DNA of 64,000 bases from Candidula unifasciata (lineage: Eukaryota > Mollusca > Gastropoda > Stylommatophora > Geomitridae), in contig CAJHNH020000845.1 in NCBI GenBank assembly GCA_905116865.2, positions 70,001-134,000 of the forward strand, in the 5' to 3' direction. The translations under genes were made by a program, and so were the position numbers. The notes under the pieces were generated by a model that searched no databases, was not told the origin of the DNA, and saw only the letters and a program-made list of their open reading frames with translations. Positions within the stretch are counted from its first letter, which is position 1. Each line of letters begins with the position of its first letter. Positions 54,680-64,000 of the stretch are shown one piece after another.

Positions 54680-56065
54680 TAGGCTACCAATCTTACAGTG
54701 CATGCCAAAGTACATCAGCACCCGCAATCTTAAGGTACAAACCTGAGTCATCGTCCCCCCAACTCTTACATACCAGTCATGGGTTTCATTTCATCTGCCC
54801 CCCCCCCCCTTCCCCATATCTTACATTACAAGCAGTGAATTACAGCATGCCGATTATCTACACAATAAATGAAACCTCCCTGGTTACCCAGGAAACATAA
54901 CTCAAATGTAACCATCACCACAAATAATCATTATTACTAACAACTGTATACTTGATATGATAACAATAAAAATCAGGAATCTGATTAAAATAATGAAAGA
55001 AACAAAACATGAAAAGAAACACATACACACACATCACAATCCAGTGTCCAGTTAAGTAAGACCACGAGCATGGCAGAAAACACAAAAACAGCATATCATG
55101 ACGGAGAGAAAATTGTAAGCTAATGAAGAAAATGTCCACAAGTGTCTAACAAATAGGAGAAAAAAATGGAAGATTGAAAGCAACACACTGATTAACAAAG
55201 ACACAAGCATAAAAACACAAAGAAGAAAAATACGTTGGAATAATATATGCATCTGCAAATAGCCAAGACTTAGCAAAGTGTACATTTCTGATAATCACAA
55301 AACATGAAAGAGGAGAACAGAGATGACATCTGTCTGTCTGTCTGATAAAAGCTTGTTGAGAATTCCTCCTCTTCCCCCCGCCACGTTTTCTCTGCCACCT
55401 GTCAACTGACAATGTCTGGATCATGGAATTAGTAAACATTTAGCATGAATGCCCTTGGATAAGTACAGGACAGAAGCCGAGCTTGAGGAAACGTTCAGTG
55501 AAGATTGCAGGCACTCTGATTCAAATGTTCCCTTGGTGAAAGCTTTCTGCTGCCTGGCCTCTGTGAGAGCTACCCACTGGTCTGTTACTGGTAGTCTGGT
55601 TCCATCTATAACTGTCTGGATAGTTGATGCTACTGTCTTGTCACCTGTCTGGCCACTCAGTAGTGGCTGTTTCTCAGTTGGCTGTGCTATCTTGTGTCTG
55701 ACCATTCAGTGGTGGATGTTTTCCCCAGTCACCCATCCAAGGCCATGCCAGTTGGCAGTGCTGTCTTGTTCCTATTTTTGAAAGACTTTTGCTCTGGTTA
55801 GATGGTGGCAGTTGTTTCCTCGGCATAATCCATGTGCTGCCATACCAGCTGATGGCTCGGTCTTGTTCCCTGCATGAAAGCTCTGACATCTTGCCACCGA
55901 CTACTCATGGAAAAACTGCAAGAGCTACTATACGTTCAACAGCCTGTTTAAATACAACTGTTCACCAAACCTAGAAAATTGAAATCTATACACTCTTACA
56001 CACACACATCAACAGGGAATATGTATAATTTTAATCTGTGAAATATTTGACAAGTGCCTCCAATC
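54680..56065 (-). other. HIPK 3' UTR region (proximal)
   Basis: Lies just 3' of the HIPK stop on the minus strand. No conserved coding sequence. A poly(C) run lies at about 54801-54810 and an (AC)n tract at about 55998-56007. The first AATAAA on the minus strand seen going away from the stop is at 50088-50093, so the 3' end is undefined. Confidence 0.4.
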
Positions 56066-56372
56066 TCAAGCAAAGTACTGGAACTGCCGAGCCTTGACTG
56101 GGCTGATCTGGTAGGTGGCGTAAACCCCAGGTGGCGCCACAGGTTGGGAGGTTGGTGCCAGGTAACTAGGCGCAGCAGCAGCCGCCGCGGCAGCAGCAGC
56201 AGAAACAGCCGCGGCATAATGTGGGTGTATCTGAGCTGGGTAGGTGGGTGTCAGGCCAGTCGGGTGCAGCACTGGCACCGGGTGCATGTGGGCTGGGAGC
56301 GGGTGGGAGGAATACTGCAGCTGTCTCGGGGATTGGTGAGCGGGCGGAGGGGCCACTGTCGGGCTGAACGCA
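56066..56372 (-). CDS. HIPK: HIPK last exon
   Basis: Encodes AFSPTVAPPPAHQSPRQLQY through a ten-Ala run to PVKARQFQYFA and TGA. Acceptor CTGACAG. The Ala tract is encoded by mixed GCN codons (GCC, GCG, GCT), so it is not a pure triplet repeat. Confidence 0.85.
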
Positions 56373-59300
56373 CTGTCAGAGGAGGGAAAAAAAAATTATC
56401 AGTGATTCATAGCACTGCAACAATACTAATAATATGATCATTAACTTTTTTAAATTATCAGAGTGGTTCACAGCACTGCAACAATACAAAGAATATAATT
56501 AACCCCCCCCCCCCCCCCCCCCCCCCAACGCAGAATGAGGACTCATCTGGCCAATGAACCAACAGGCCGGCGTGCTAGTCCTCTAAACCTACCGTGGCTC
56601 CTAATTCTGTGCAGACAGCAAGGAACTACAGGAACAGCAACACCTAGATCAAGGCAGCCAATCAGAAACCATTATTCCTGTCTCAGTTCCAGAACACCCT
56701 TTTAGACAAGTTAAAAACAAAACAAGAGTAAACTATTTCAGCTTACCCAAACTGCCTGATGGAAGCCGAGCTCGGCAGCGCCATCTGCTGGTGCTGGTGT
56801 GCAGGCAGTAGGTAATGGTGCAGCGGAGAACTATGCAAGGGAGCTAACTGTCGGTAGTCACTGGGGAGACAACAACCAGCCAGTCTAGAATATAACAAAC
56901 ACTTCAATTGTGAGTACATACAACAATTACATAATTCGCAATTTATAACTAGTCTAGAATAATATATGACAAACACTTCAACTGTGAGTACATACAACAA
57001 TTACATAACTCACAATTTACAACTAATCTAGAATATAACAAACACTTCAACTGTGAGTACATACAACATTTACATAATTCGCAATTTACAACTAGTCTAG
57101 AATATAACAAACACTTCAACTGTGAGCACATACAACATTTACATAATTCACAATTTACAACTAGTCTAGAATATATATGACAAACACTTCAACTGTGAGT
57201 ACATACAACAGTTACATAGCTTACAATTTACAACGTTTAGAATATAACAAACATTTGAGCTGTGAGTACATTAATTATTCAAAGACAATTTACAACTTGT
57301 AATGGAGCTAAATATAAGAATAAAATAAGGGGTTTGATTGGTTGGTGGAATTAGAGAAGTTACAAGGCACGAGGTTAGCGTGCTGAGCATCAACACCAGA
57401 TATGGTGAGTTAGCTTGGGCAACATGAGACAACGGAGGTAAGAATAACTGGTCATTCTGTGACTGGACCCCAGAGTGAAAGCACGGGAAACTGGATCCAC
57501 AGTGATAGGTATGAATATGGATCTGGATTAAACCCGAATGAACGTTAGTCCTGAACGGCAAGGACTGAAGCTGTGTTGAATTACAGCTGAGGACAACAGT
57601 TGTGTACTCTCCCCTGGTGAATGTGCCAGTCATGTACATGCCAGTGTCCATCGTTGAAGCGCGGCTGTAGACTTAAAGAGTGGGAGCAAGGGAACCTTGC
57701 CCGAAAGGTGTGAGTGTTCAGCTTTAATGTTGATTCTTGTCACCTGTGTTGTACTGATAATAAACGCGCGAACTGCTGTCAACATTCGTCGTTTGGAGAT
57801 GTGTGATAGTTGATGGGAAGAGAAGTTTATTCGTCTGTACTGTGATCCTGACCCCTCGACAACGGTGTCTAATCTGTATGATGGAAACTGAGTACGGCGG
57901 AGACACATTAGACAACTAGTTTGGAATACAACATATATTTTAGTTGTTCATTAACAAAATATTTACTAACTCAATTTACAAGTAGTCTAGAATACTGCAT
58001 AGACTTTAGTTGTAACTTTAGAATAGAACATAATTTTTACTCGTTAGTTTAGAGAATACAACACATTTTTTACTTGTAAGTTTAGAATACAACATAACTT
58101 TTTACTTGTAAGTCTATACAGCATTTACAGAACTCACAATTTACAACTAGCCCAGAATACAACAAACACTCGAGCTGTGAGCGCTCACAACATTTACAAT
58201 ACTCACAATTACAAACAATCTACAATAAAACATACTTTTAAGTTGTAAGTCCAAAAATAATTTACAGAACATGGAACTTACAATTAACAGTGTCTAAAAT
58301 ACAATAACAAAACACGTTATGACAATGGATAAACACTAATAATACATGGTATGACAACGGATAACAATAATAAAACATGTTATGACAGTAAATGAAAATA
58401 GTGAGATACGCCTTGACAGTAAATAAAAGCTAACTTACCCGTGAACATCGGCTTGTGAAGTGTTCAACAAAACTGGCTGGCCGAGCTGCACCGGTGACAA
58501 CTGGCTCATGCCTGCCCCTCCCGCCTGCTGGACGCACAGCCTCATCCCGCCAGCTCGGCCACCCAAGTGGGACCTGGCAGTAAGACAGGGTGCTCCGGTA
58601 GAAATGCTCCCAGCACTGATACTTGCCACTTTGGCCGCAGAAGTCGGTACGGCCCGAACAGTGGGAGAAACATACGCCAGCTTGCCCTGAGCTGCAGCCG
58701 AACTGAGCTCTAACTCAAAGGGGGTCAGTTTCTCCATTTTGGGCGAGCGGACCCGATGCCTGTCCTTGTCTAAACTGGCCAGAAGCTCCTGCTTGGGAAC
58801 ATAGGGGCTAACTTTAGCATGCTGTTTGCCGCTGGCATGGCCAGCGCTGGTGATGCTGATGCGGGGATGAGTTGAACTGGTACTACAGCCGGACACCTGC
58901 AACTGGGGCAGAGAAAAACTACTGCTGGCGCCACCAAACGACTGTTGGAGAAAAAAAAAAGGTTATTAACTCTTCGTCTCACCTGTTAAAGGTTCACCTG
59001 GGGTCCGGTCACAGAATGACCAGTTATTCTTACCTCCGTTGTCTCATGTTGCCCAAGCTAACTCACCATATCTCGTGTTCTCTGTGTTAGTTCTGGGGCC
59101 CCACTGGGGTCAGGGTACCCCCCCCCCCCCCCCCCCCCCCAACAAGCATGTAGTAGACATTAACTAATTAGGGTTTCGCCGAAACTGCATGTATTAGGCC
59201 AAAAAAGTGCATCTGTCACAGCCTAGCTGTAAACCACACAATGTGGAAAACCGCACTTAAAGGTGCATGGAAAATATGAGCATGTGTGAGTTGGGTTTTA

Positions 59301-59662
59301 AGACGCTGCCAATAACAGCAAGTAAACTAAAAGCTCCCCTTTTTTAGGCCATCAGGTGTACTGGGCATATAGGGCAATGTCTATATTTAAAAACCAAATG
59401 GCATTCGGTTGGTGATGTGGACAACATCATGGCGGACAATGGCACATAATAATTATGGGTTGTGACAATATGGCGAGTGGTCAACATATATACAGGTGAG
59501 AAGTAGTGAGCGTACCAGAGCTGTAGCTAGAGGGCGAGAGGTCAACATATGTACAGGTGAGAAGTAGTAAGTGTACCAGAGTTGTAGATAGAGGGTAAGT
59601 GGTCAATGTGTACAGGTGAGAAGTAGTGAGTGTACCAGAGCTGTAATAAGAGGATGAGTGGT

Positions 59663-59700
<38 letters not shown>

Positions 59701-62700
59701 GTGAAGTGAATCTTTACAAGGTGTAAAAATATGATCAGCAGGTCAATATGTACAGGTAAGGTGTGGACCTATGCAAGGGGTCAATATGTACAGGTAAGGT
59801 GTGGACTTATATAAGGGTCAATATGTACAGGTAAGGTGTGGACCTATGCAAGGGGTCAATATGTACAGGTAAGGTCTGAACCTATGCAAGGGGTCAATAT
59901 GTACAGGTAAGGTCTGAACCTATGCAAGAGGTCAATATGTACAGGTAAGGTCTGAACCTATGCAAGGGGTCAATATGTACAGGTAAGGTGTGAACCTATG
60001 CAAGGGGTCAATATGTACAGGTAAGGTGTGAACCTTTGCAAGAGGTCAATATGTACAGGTAAGGTGTGGACCTATGAAAGGGGTCAATATGTACAGGTAA
60101 GGTGTGGACCTATGAAAGGGGTCAATATGTTCAGGTAAGGTGTGGACCTATAGAAGGGGTCAATATGTACAGGTAGGGTGCGGATATACATAAAGGCTTT
60201 AACATGTAAGGGGTCAAATTTACAGGTGACCAGCGTAAATACCTAAGGTTGTTTTTTTTGTTTTTTAAATTTAAAAAAAGAGCGTAGAGTGATCAATACC
60301 TACAATATGTACAGGTGAGAAGAAGTGCACCTACCTGAGGTGTGAAAATACTGTGAGACACAGGCAGTCGGTCAATCAGCTCATGTTTGACATTGTTGGT
60401 ATTAAACACCTGAGACTGCTGCAGATGTTGTTGGGCAGTGTGGTGGTGGTGATGGTGCTGGTGTGGTTGCCTAGCACTGCTGGTGCCTCCGAGGCTGCTC
60501 GGGCTGGCCGGAGGACAAGGCATTGCTGCTGCGGCAATGCTGGCGGCTGACCCGTTGCCGCTGGTGAGACTAGCCAGCAGGTTACTGCCGGCGGTCAAGC
60601 TGTCCTCGCTGTCGGACTCGTGGTCATCAGGAACTGTCAAAAAGCCATCACCGACTATAGAAAGAAAACAAAAAAGGAATGAGTGATGAAGTACACTTGA
60701 CTTTAGGTGGAGAAATTACACTGAACACTTTCAGTGTTAAACTATGTGCTCTCTCATCTCCATCCATAACTTAGGTGGTCTACAGCACATGCACTGCTGT
60801 CTATGAAAAGATAACAAAGTGAAGCCCGGTCTCTTCCATGGTCCAACTCTCGTGTTACTGTACAAAAAACCACCAAAAATAAAGATGTTTGTTTGTCAAA
60901 TGAACCACCCATGTGAAAGTCTTCTTTACCAGCTGTAAACTCCTGTGGAAAATTCTAGTTTTTTTTCCATTAATTTCTGGACTTTAATCCCATTCCGGAC
61001 ACTAGTGCTGCAGGCACATCCCTTTTACACATCATGACTCATTAGTATGCAGACCGCCTTTTAAGCAGATGTACTCAGATTCTAAAGAAAGCTCCCAACT
61101 AGTCGACTCTCATGACATGGCTTTGGGTAGGCAGTGGTCTATTCTGGTTTTTCCCACAATCGGGCACAGGAAAACATGGAAACTGTGGGAATGGAGGCCT
61201 TTTATTCCTCCAATGGAGCATAGGCTTTCAACCAACTTGTGCAAAGTCGTTCTATCCCCTGTTATCTCATACAACTCCCCCCCCCCCTTAAACTTCATTC
61301 TCTAGCTCCATTATCTGTGTTTCTTTTGGCCTGCTTTTACTTCTATGCCCCTGTGGGTTCCAGAATAAAGAAACTGGTTATTTTTACCCAATTGTGTCCT
61401 AAACAACACCAGTATCTTTTCCTCATCATTGGTCCACTGGAACTTGTTCAGTTCTCTCCCAAAACTCAACATTAATGATTCTATTATACCACATAAATCC
61501 CTCTATTATGTGAGGGCACCAGTTAACCTTTTCAGGCCCGAGCAAAGCTTTCTTTGTGTGTTGACTGAGAAGTTACAATTTGACCAAACAACACAGTCTG
61601 ATTCAATTGGATATATATATTGTTTGGAATACTGCTCCGTATTTGCTTTTTATGTTCGGAACTACCACTAAGACATTCAGGGAAGGTTATTCTAATGTTT
61701 TTGTTTGTTTACAGGACTTGGTTACACATTTAAGCGCACAATTGTTGAATTTTTTGTGAGCGTTATTTTCAGACAGTGAAATTTCCAATTTTGTCTTTGG
61801 CTGATCATATATACCAATATTCAAAGCACAAGTACGGGTCTCAGAATGCATCTTTCTGCGGCTAAAGCTCTGAAATTGTATCAGATGTTTTTAGGGATAA
61901 CTGAGAGGACCGGTCTTCAAGATGTTATCTTGTCTGGCACCACTGTGTGTTTTGGACAGAAACAGAAGACAATATATATTTGTATGAAAAATTCACAAAC
62001 TTACATTAATATCAACATCGCCACAGTAATATATATATTTATTTATTTGCAGAAAGTTATCTTACAGGATGACTGACCTTGACCTAGTGGAATTGCAGGA
62101 TTATTTTACTTATGAACAATGACTTTCATTAGACTGTCTATAGGGACACACACATTACACTCAGGGGGCCTAGTGGTCTCGAGGTATGATGTCCTCCTCG
62201 AGTGCGATGAAGGCTAGGATTTTTTTCCCACTTTAAATTCTAGCAATTTTCCCTGGTCTCTGGGTAGTAGGACGGGATACCCGTGTGTATTGTTGCGCAC
62301 ATAAAAAAAATCTCTTTGCAGTTGGAAACAGAAAAAACAGTAGCCTAGCGGCGCCACCCGGTCAAAATCTGGAGTTAAAATATTCCCAAAGTATTTCAGG
62401 ATCCTTGCCAGTGCTACGGAGTTCGTGCATTGCTCTCAGACTCCTCAGACCTAGGCTTGAATTAGAAGTAGAATTGAGGAGTAAGCTGTTACACCTGTAT
62501 ACTATGATGTTGATCCTTTAAATAAAACATTTTTTTAAAAAACATCTTGTGCGAGTGCATATACATAGAGGGGGGGGGGGGGGGGGGGGGGGTGCTGCTA
62601 GTAAAAAACACTTGTTGCACATTCAGAAATATTGTCTGTTATTAAACTTTGGTAATTAAAGAAAAGGTGACAACCATTCTATTTTCTTAAGACACCTTTA

Positions 62701-63519
62701 GGCATATATAGAAGGAAATATTGTCTGTCAGTGAACTTTTTCTCTAAACAGACACCTTTAGGCATATATACAAGAGCTTCATGGGGTGAGTGTGTCTGAC
62801 CAGAGGAGCAGTAAGGGACTATAATTTTAGATTAACCCTAAAAATAAAAAATGTGTTACAAGGAAATCTGGGTCTATAACGGATTTTTTTTCCCCCTACA
62901 CGGCCCTCGATCACATTGTTAATTATAATTTTGGCCCGCAGACCCGACCCCCAATTGTGCCCACCCCGACCTAGTGCACCCAAAAAAAATATAATGTTAT
63001 GAGGAGACAGAGTGTTATGTTAATTATGGGTTTTGCCTATATGGCCCTCAACCGAGTTGGTAATTCTAAATTTGGCAGACAACCCCCCCCCCCCCCCCCC
63101 CCCCATGTACCCCACAAAAAATGCTGTTACAAGGAAATCTGGGTGTTATGGTCATAATAATTTTGTTCTATAAGCCCCTTGACCGGGTCGATAATTCTAA
63201 ATTTGGCAAACTACTCCCAAAAAAAAGTTGCCCACCCCTGACCTAATATCTAGTCAGTGGTTTTGATAATTACCTTCGGCCTCGTCTTAAGGAGTGATTG
63301 TCGGCAAAACTAGTGTCGCTTCCGTCACATGGCAGGGTCCTCAGGTCAAAGTAGCGGTCACACGGATGTGCCTGGCTGTGCTGCTGTGCCTGCAGGATGC
63401 GGTGGTGGTGGTGGCGATGGTGCCGATTGCTGCAGCTGCGGCCGCTGCGGAGACCATCTCCTTCATCTTCACTCTCAGAACTGATGGTGATGATACTGGG
63501 AACTGGACTGGGTGTATCC
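56066..63519 (-). CDS. HIPK: homeodomain-interacting protein kinase, C-terminal exons (partial)
   Basis: HIPKs are nuclear serine/threonine kinases that phosphorylate homeodomain factors, co-repressors and p53-pathway proteins. Only the C-terminal regulatory part is in the window; the kinase domain would lie to the right. Exons on the minus strand: 63519-63274, 60654-60335, 58941-58439, 56860-56747, 56372-56066. Evidence: VPSIITISSESEDE (SUMO-interaction-like, matching HIPK VITISSDTDEEE), LTVPDDHESDSEDS (matching CVTVHDSPxSDSS), Ala/His/Gln-rich stretches, and a C-terminus YPAQIHPHY...GVYATYQISPVKARQFQYFA. This mirrors the HIPK2 ending YPAQFAHQ...VYTGYPLSPAKVNQYPYI. The four 3' exons join in consistent phase. 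The first two do not (see findings). Confidence 0.85.
56500..56527. repeat. poly(C) tract in HIPK intron
   Basis: About 23 C in the plus strand, that is poly(G) in the HIPK transcript strand. Confidence 0.85.
56747..56860 (-). CDS. HIPK: HIPK penultimate exon
   Basis: Encodes DYRQLAPLHSSPLHHYLLPA then HQHQQMALPSSASIRQFG. Acceptor CCCCAG, donor GTAAGC; phase 2 at both joins, consistent with its neighbours. Confidence 0.8.
56880..57250. repeat. about 70-bp minisatellite in HIPK intron
   Basis: About five copies of a unit with AACAAACACTTCAACTGTGA and ACATACAACATTTACATAAT. Related copies resume at 57910-58300, so the intervening segment looks like an insertion. Confidence 0.85.
57255..57910. 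other. segment splitting the 70-bp array
   Basis: Non-repetitive sequence between two parts of the same minisatellite. It contains the left arm (57392-57473) of an inverted repeat whose other arm is at 58998-59079. Confidence 0.5.
57392..57473 (+). repeat. inverted repeat arm 1 (82 bp)
   Basis: Reverse complement of 58998-59079 with about two mismatches. Contains TATGGTGAGTTAGCTTGGGC. Downstream of HIPK exon 58439-58941 in transcript terms. Confidence 0.9.
57911..58330. repeat. degenerate continuation of the 70-bp array
   Basis: AGAATACAACA...CACAATTTACAACTAG phrases, more diverged than at 56880-57250. Confidence 0.65.
58439..58941 (-). CDS. HIPK: HIPK exon, large Ser/Ala-rich
   Basis: Encodes SFGGASSSFSLPQLQVSGCS, then KLTPFELELSSAAAQGKLAY, to QPVLLNTSQADVHG, 167 residues plus two bases. 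Acceptor CAACAG after a poly(A/T) stretch, donor GTAAGT. Low complexity, no catalytic motif; its place in HIPK rests on splicing phase with the flanking exons. Confidence 0.75.
58998..59079 (-). repeat. inverted repeat arm 2 (82 bp)
   Basis: Pairs with 57392-57473. It ends about 57 nt from the acceptor side of exon 58439-58941. Confidence 0.9.
59119..59142. repeat. poly(C) tract
   Basis: About 22 consecutive C on the plus strand. Confidence 0.85.
59335..59460 (-). repeat. SINE family 3 fragment (reverse)
   Basis: GGCATATAGGGCAATGTCTA...GGCATTCGGTTGGTGATGTG, then GACAACATCATGGCGGAC. Reversed and diverged body of the 25023 SINE. Confidence 0.5.
59470..60240. repeat. minisatellite around TACAGGTAAGGTGTGGACCT
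   Basis: About twenty units; the regular part (about 59745-60180) has a 38-bp period. The left part has longer, variant units and an (AT)n tract at about 59667-59694. It lies in a HIPK intron. Confidence 0.9.
60335..60654 (-). CDS. HIPK: HIPK exon with acidic TVPDDHESDSEDS motif
   Basis: Encodes GDGFLTVPDDHESDSEDSLT through an Ala/Ser segment, HQHHHHHHTAQQHLQQ, VKHELIDRLPVSHSIFTPQ. A VKHE motif looks like a SUMOylation consensus (psi-K-x-E). Acceptor CTATAG, donor GTAGGT. Confidence 0.8.
60905..61180 (-). repeat. GAA-tailed short retrosequence (reverse)
   Basis: TCTTCTTTACCAGCTGTAAA, then TTTAAGCAGATGTACTCAGA, to GGTAGGCAGTGGTCTATTCT and CACAATCGGGCACAGGAAAA. Near full length but diverged. 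Confidence 0.65.
61195..61545 (+). repeat. dispersed repeat, copy 2 (partner 5279-5640)
   Basis: Ordered block similarity with 5279-5640 as described there, including the internal poly(C) stretch. In both places it lies 3' of other retrosequence fragments. Confidence 0.6.
61550..62155. other. HIPK intron, nothing recognised
   Basis: Searched on the minus strand for an exon that could reconcile the splice phases of the flanking HIPK exons; none recognised. Confidence 0.4.
62165..62300 (+). repeat. possible tRNA-derived SINE head
   Basis: GGCCTAGTGGTCTCGAGGTA (A-box-like) and GAGTGCGATGAAGGCT look like a tRNA-type head. Only one copy in the window. Confidence 0.35.
62570..62592. repeat. poly(G) tract
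   Basis: About 22 consecutive G on the plus strand. Confidence 0.85.
62685..62775. repeat. direct duplication, about 60 bp
   Basis: GACACCTTTAGGCATATATA occurs twice (62691 and 62751). Confidence 0.8.
62845..63242. mobile_element. hAT-like terminal region, amplified in three diverged copies
   Basis: Three tandem segments each with a TTACAAGGAAATCTGGGT-like start and TAATTCTAAATTTGG-like end. The last closes with AAGTTGCCCACCCCTG, the inverse of the common hAT end CAGGGGTGGGCAAACT. No left partner seen. A poly(C) tract of about 23 lies at 63081-63104. Confidence 0.5.
63274..63519 (-). CDS. HIPK: HIPK exon with ITISSESEDE motif
   Basis: Encodes DTPSPVPSIITISSESEDEG, a His-rich stretch HHRHHHHRILQAQQHSQAHP and SFADNHSLRRGR. 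Acceptor TCACCAG, donor GTAATT. ITISSESEDE (hydrophobic core plus acidic run) fits the SUMO-interacting motif known in HIPKs. Confidence 0.8.
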
Positions 63520-63604
63520 CTGGTGAAAAGAGGGAAAGTCCTTATTATAAAACTTATTAGCAAGGGGGAAAAAACTGTTGGAATAATCAACCATCAAAAG
63601 GTAT

Positions 63605-64000
63605 GAGATTGTGGGAAATCATTCCCTAACAAACAGGGCTAAGATTATAGGAATCATTCCCAAATGAACAGTAACAAGACTGTTGGAATCATCCCTTAAC
63701 CTACGTGTCTAAGACTGGAGGAATCATCTCCTAATAAAACCATGACAACACTTTATATCATCCCCTCATCAAAACATATATTTGTTGGAATCATCCTCTA
63801 ACTAACAGGTCTAAGATTATAGGAATCATCCCCTAACTAACAGGTCTAAGATTATAGGAATATTCCCTAACTAACAGGTCTAAGATTATAGGAATATTCC
63901 CTAACAGGTCTAAGATTATAGGAATATTCCCTAACTAACAGGTCTAAGATTATAGGAATATTCCCTAACTAACAGGTCTTAGATGATAGGAACCCAAAGA
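63605..64000. repeat. minisatellite at right edge
   Basis: Units of about 32-45 bp built on AACAGGTCTAAGATTATAGG and AATCATTCCC/AATATTCCC. Most regular after 63795 and runs off the right edge. Confidence 0.9.

Noticed and set aside
55449..55781. 110-codon ORF next to the HIPK 3' end
   Set aside because: No domain, antisense to the presumed HIPK 3' UTR, and built partly from locally repeated phrases.

Overview
The window is animal nuclear DNA. It has spliced genes with GT-AG introns, dispersed tRNA-derived SINEs, non-LTR retrotransposons with RNase H domains, hAT-like DNA elements, and a very high load of minisatellites and poly(G)/poly(C) tracts. The repeat types suggest a lophotrochozoan, most likely a mollusc and perhaps a gastropod. 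That is an inference, and the species cannot be read from the sequence.

Three conserved genes can be supported. (1) On the minus strand at 11161-12036 lies a TSSC4-like U5 snRNP assembly factor. Its stop-codon end has been tandemly triplicated downstream with a 140-bp period. (2) On the plus strand, 13991-40139 holds ACTL6A/BAF53, the actin-related subunit of BAF (SWI/SNF), INO80 and NuA4/TIP60 complexes. Twelve coding exons are recognisable, all with GT-AG boundaries and consistent phases. One expected in-frame exon of about 96 nt, which should carry the third nucleotide-binding motif of the actin fold, cannot be found between 34594 and 39290. (3) On the minus strand, five 3'-terminal exons (63519 down to 56066) encode the C-terminal part of a homeodomain-interacting protein kinase (HIPK). 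The kinase domain would lie beyond the right edge. TSSC4 and ACTL6A are head-to-head; ACTL6A and HIPK are tail-to-tail.

Region by region: 1-10.8 kb has no recognisable gene and holds minisatellites (40, 38, 98 and 30 bp units), a compound GGCA/GATA microsatellite, a hAT-like remnant, a fold-back element and SINE pieces. 10.8-14 kb is TSSC4 and the shared upstream region. 14-40 kb is ACTL6A, whose introns are packed with elements. Intron 1 has two copies of a terminal-inverted-repeat family with 8-bp target duplications and a 60-G tract. Intron 7 has a three-layer nest: a non-LTR retrotransposon with a 13-bp target duplication, inside an antisense RT tail, inside a hAT-like element with a perfect 8-bp target duplication. 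Intron 8 carries a minisatellite made from the exon 8/intron 8 splice junction. The gap between exons 11 and 12 holds a 1.55-kb 36-bp array. 40-56 kb is the convergent 3' flank of ACTL6A and HIPK and is mostly minisatellites, SINEs and degraded LINE tails. 56-64 kb is the HIPK 3' end, with an exon flanked by an 82-bp inverted repeat pair.

Recurring themes are local tandem amplification that sometimes includes exon sequence, and dispersed fragments of an RNase H-like family with a conserved Cys-containing tail (six degraded copies).
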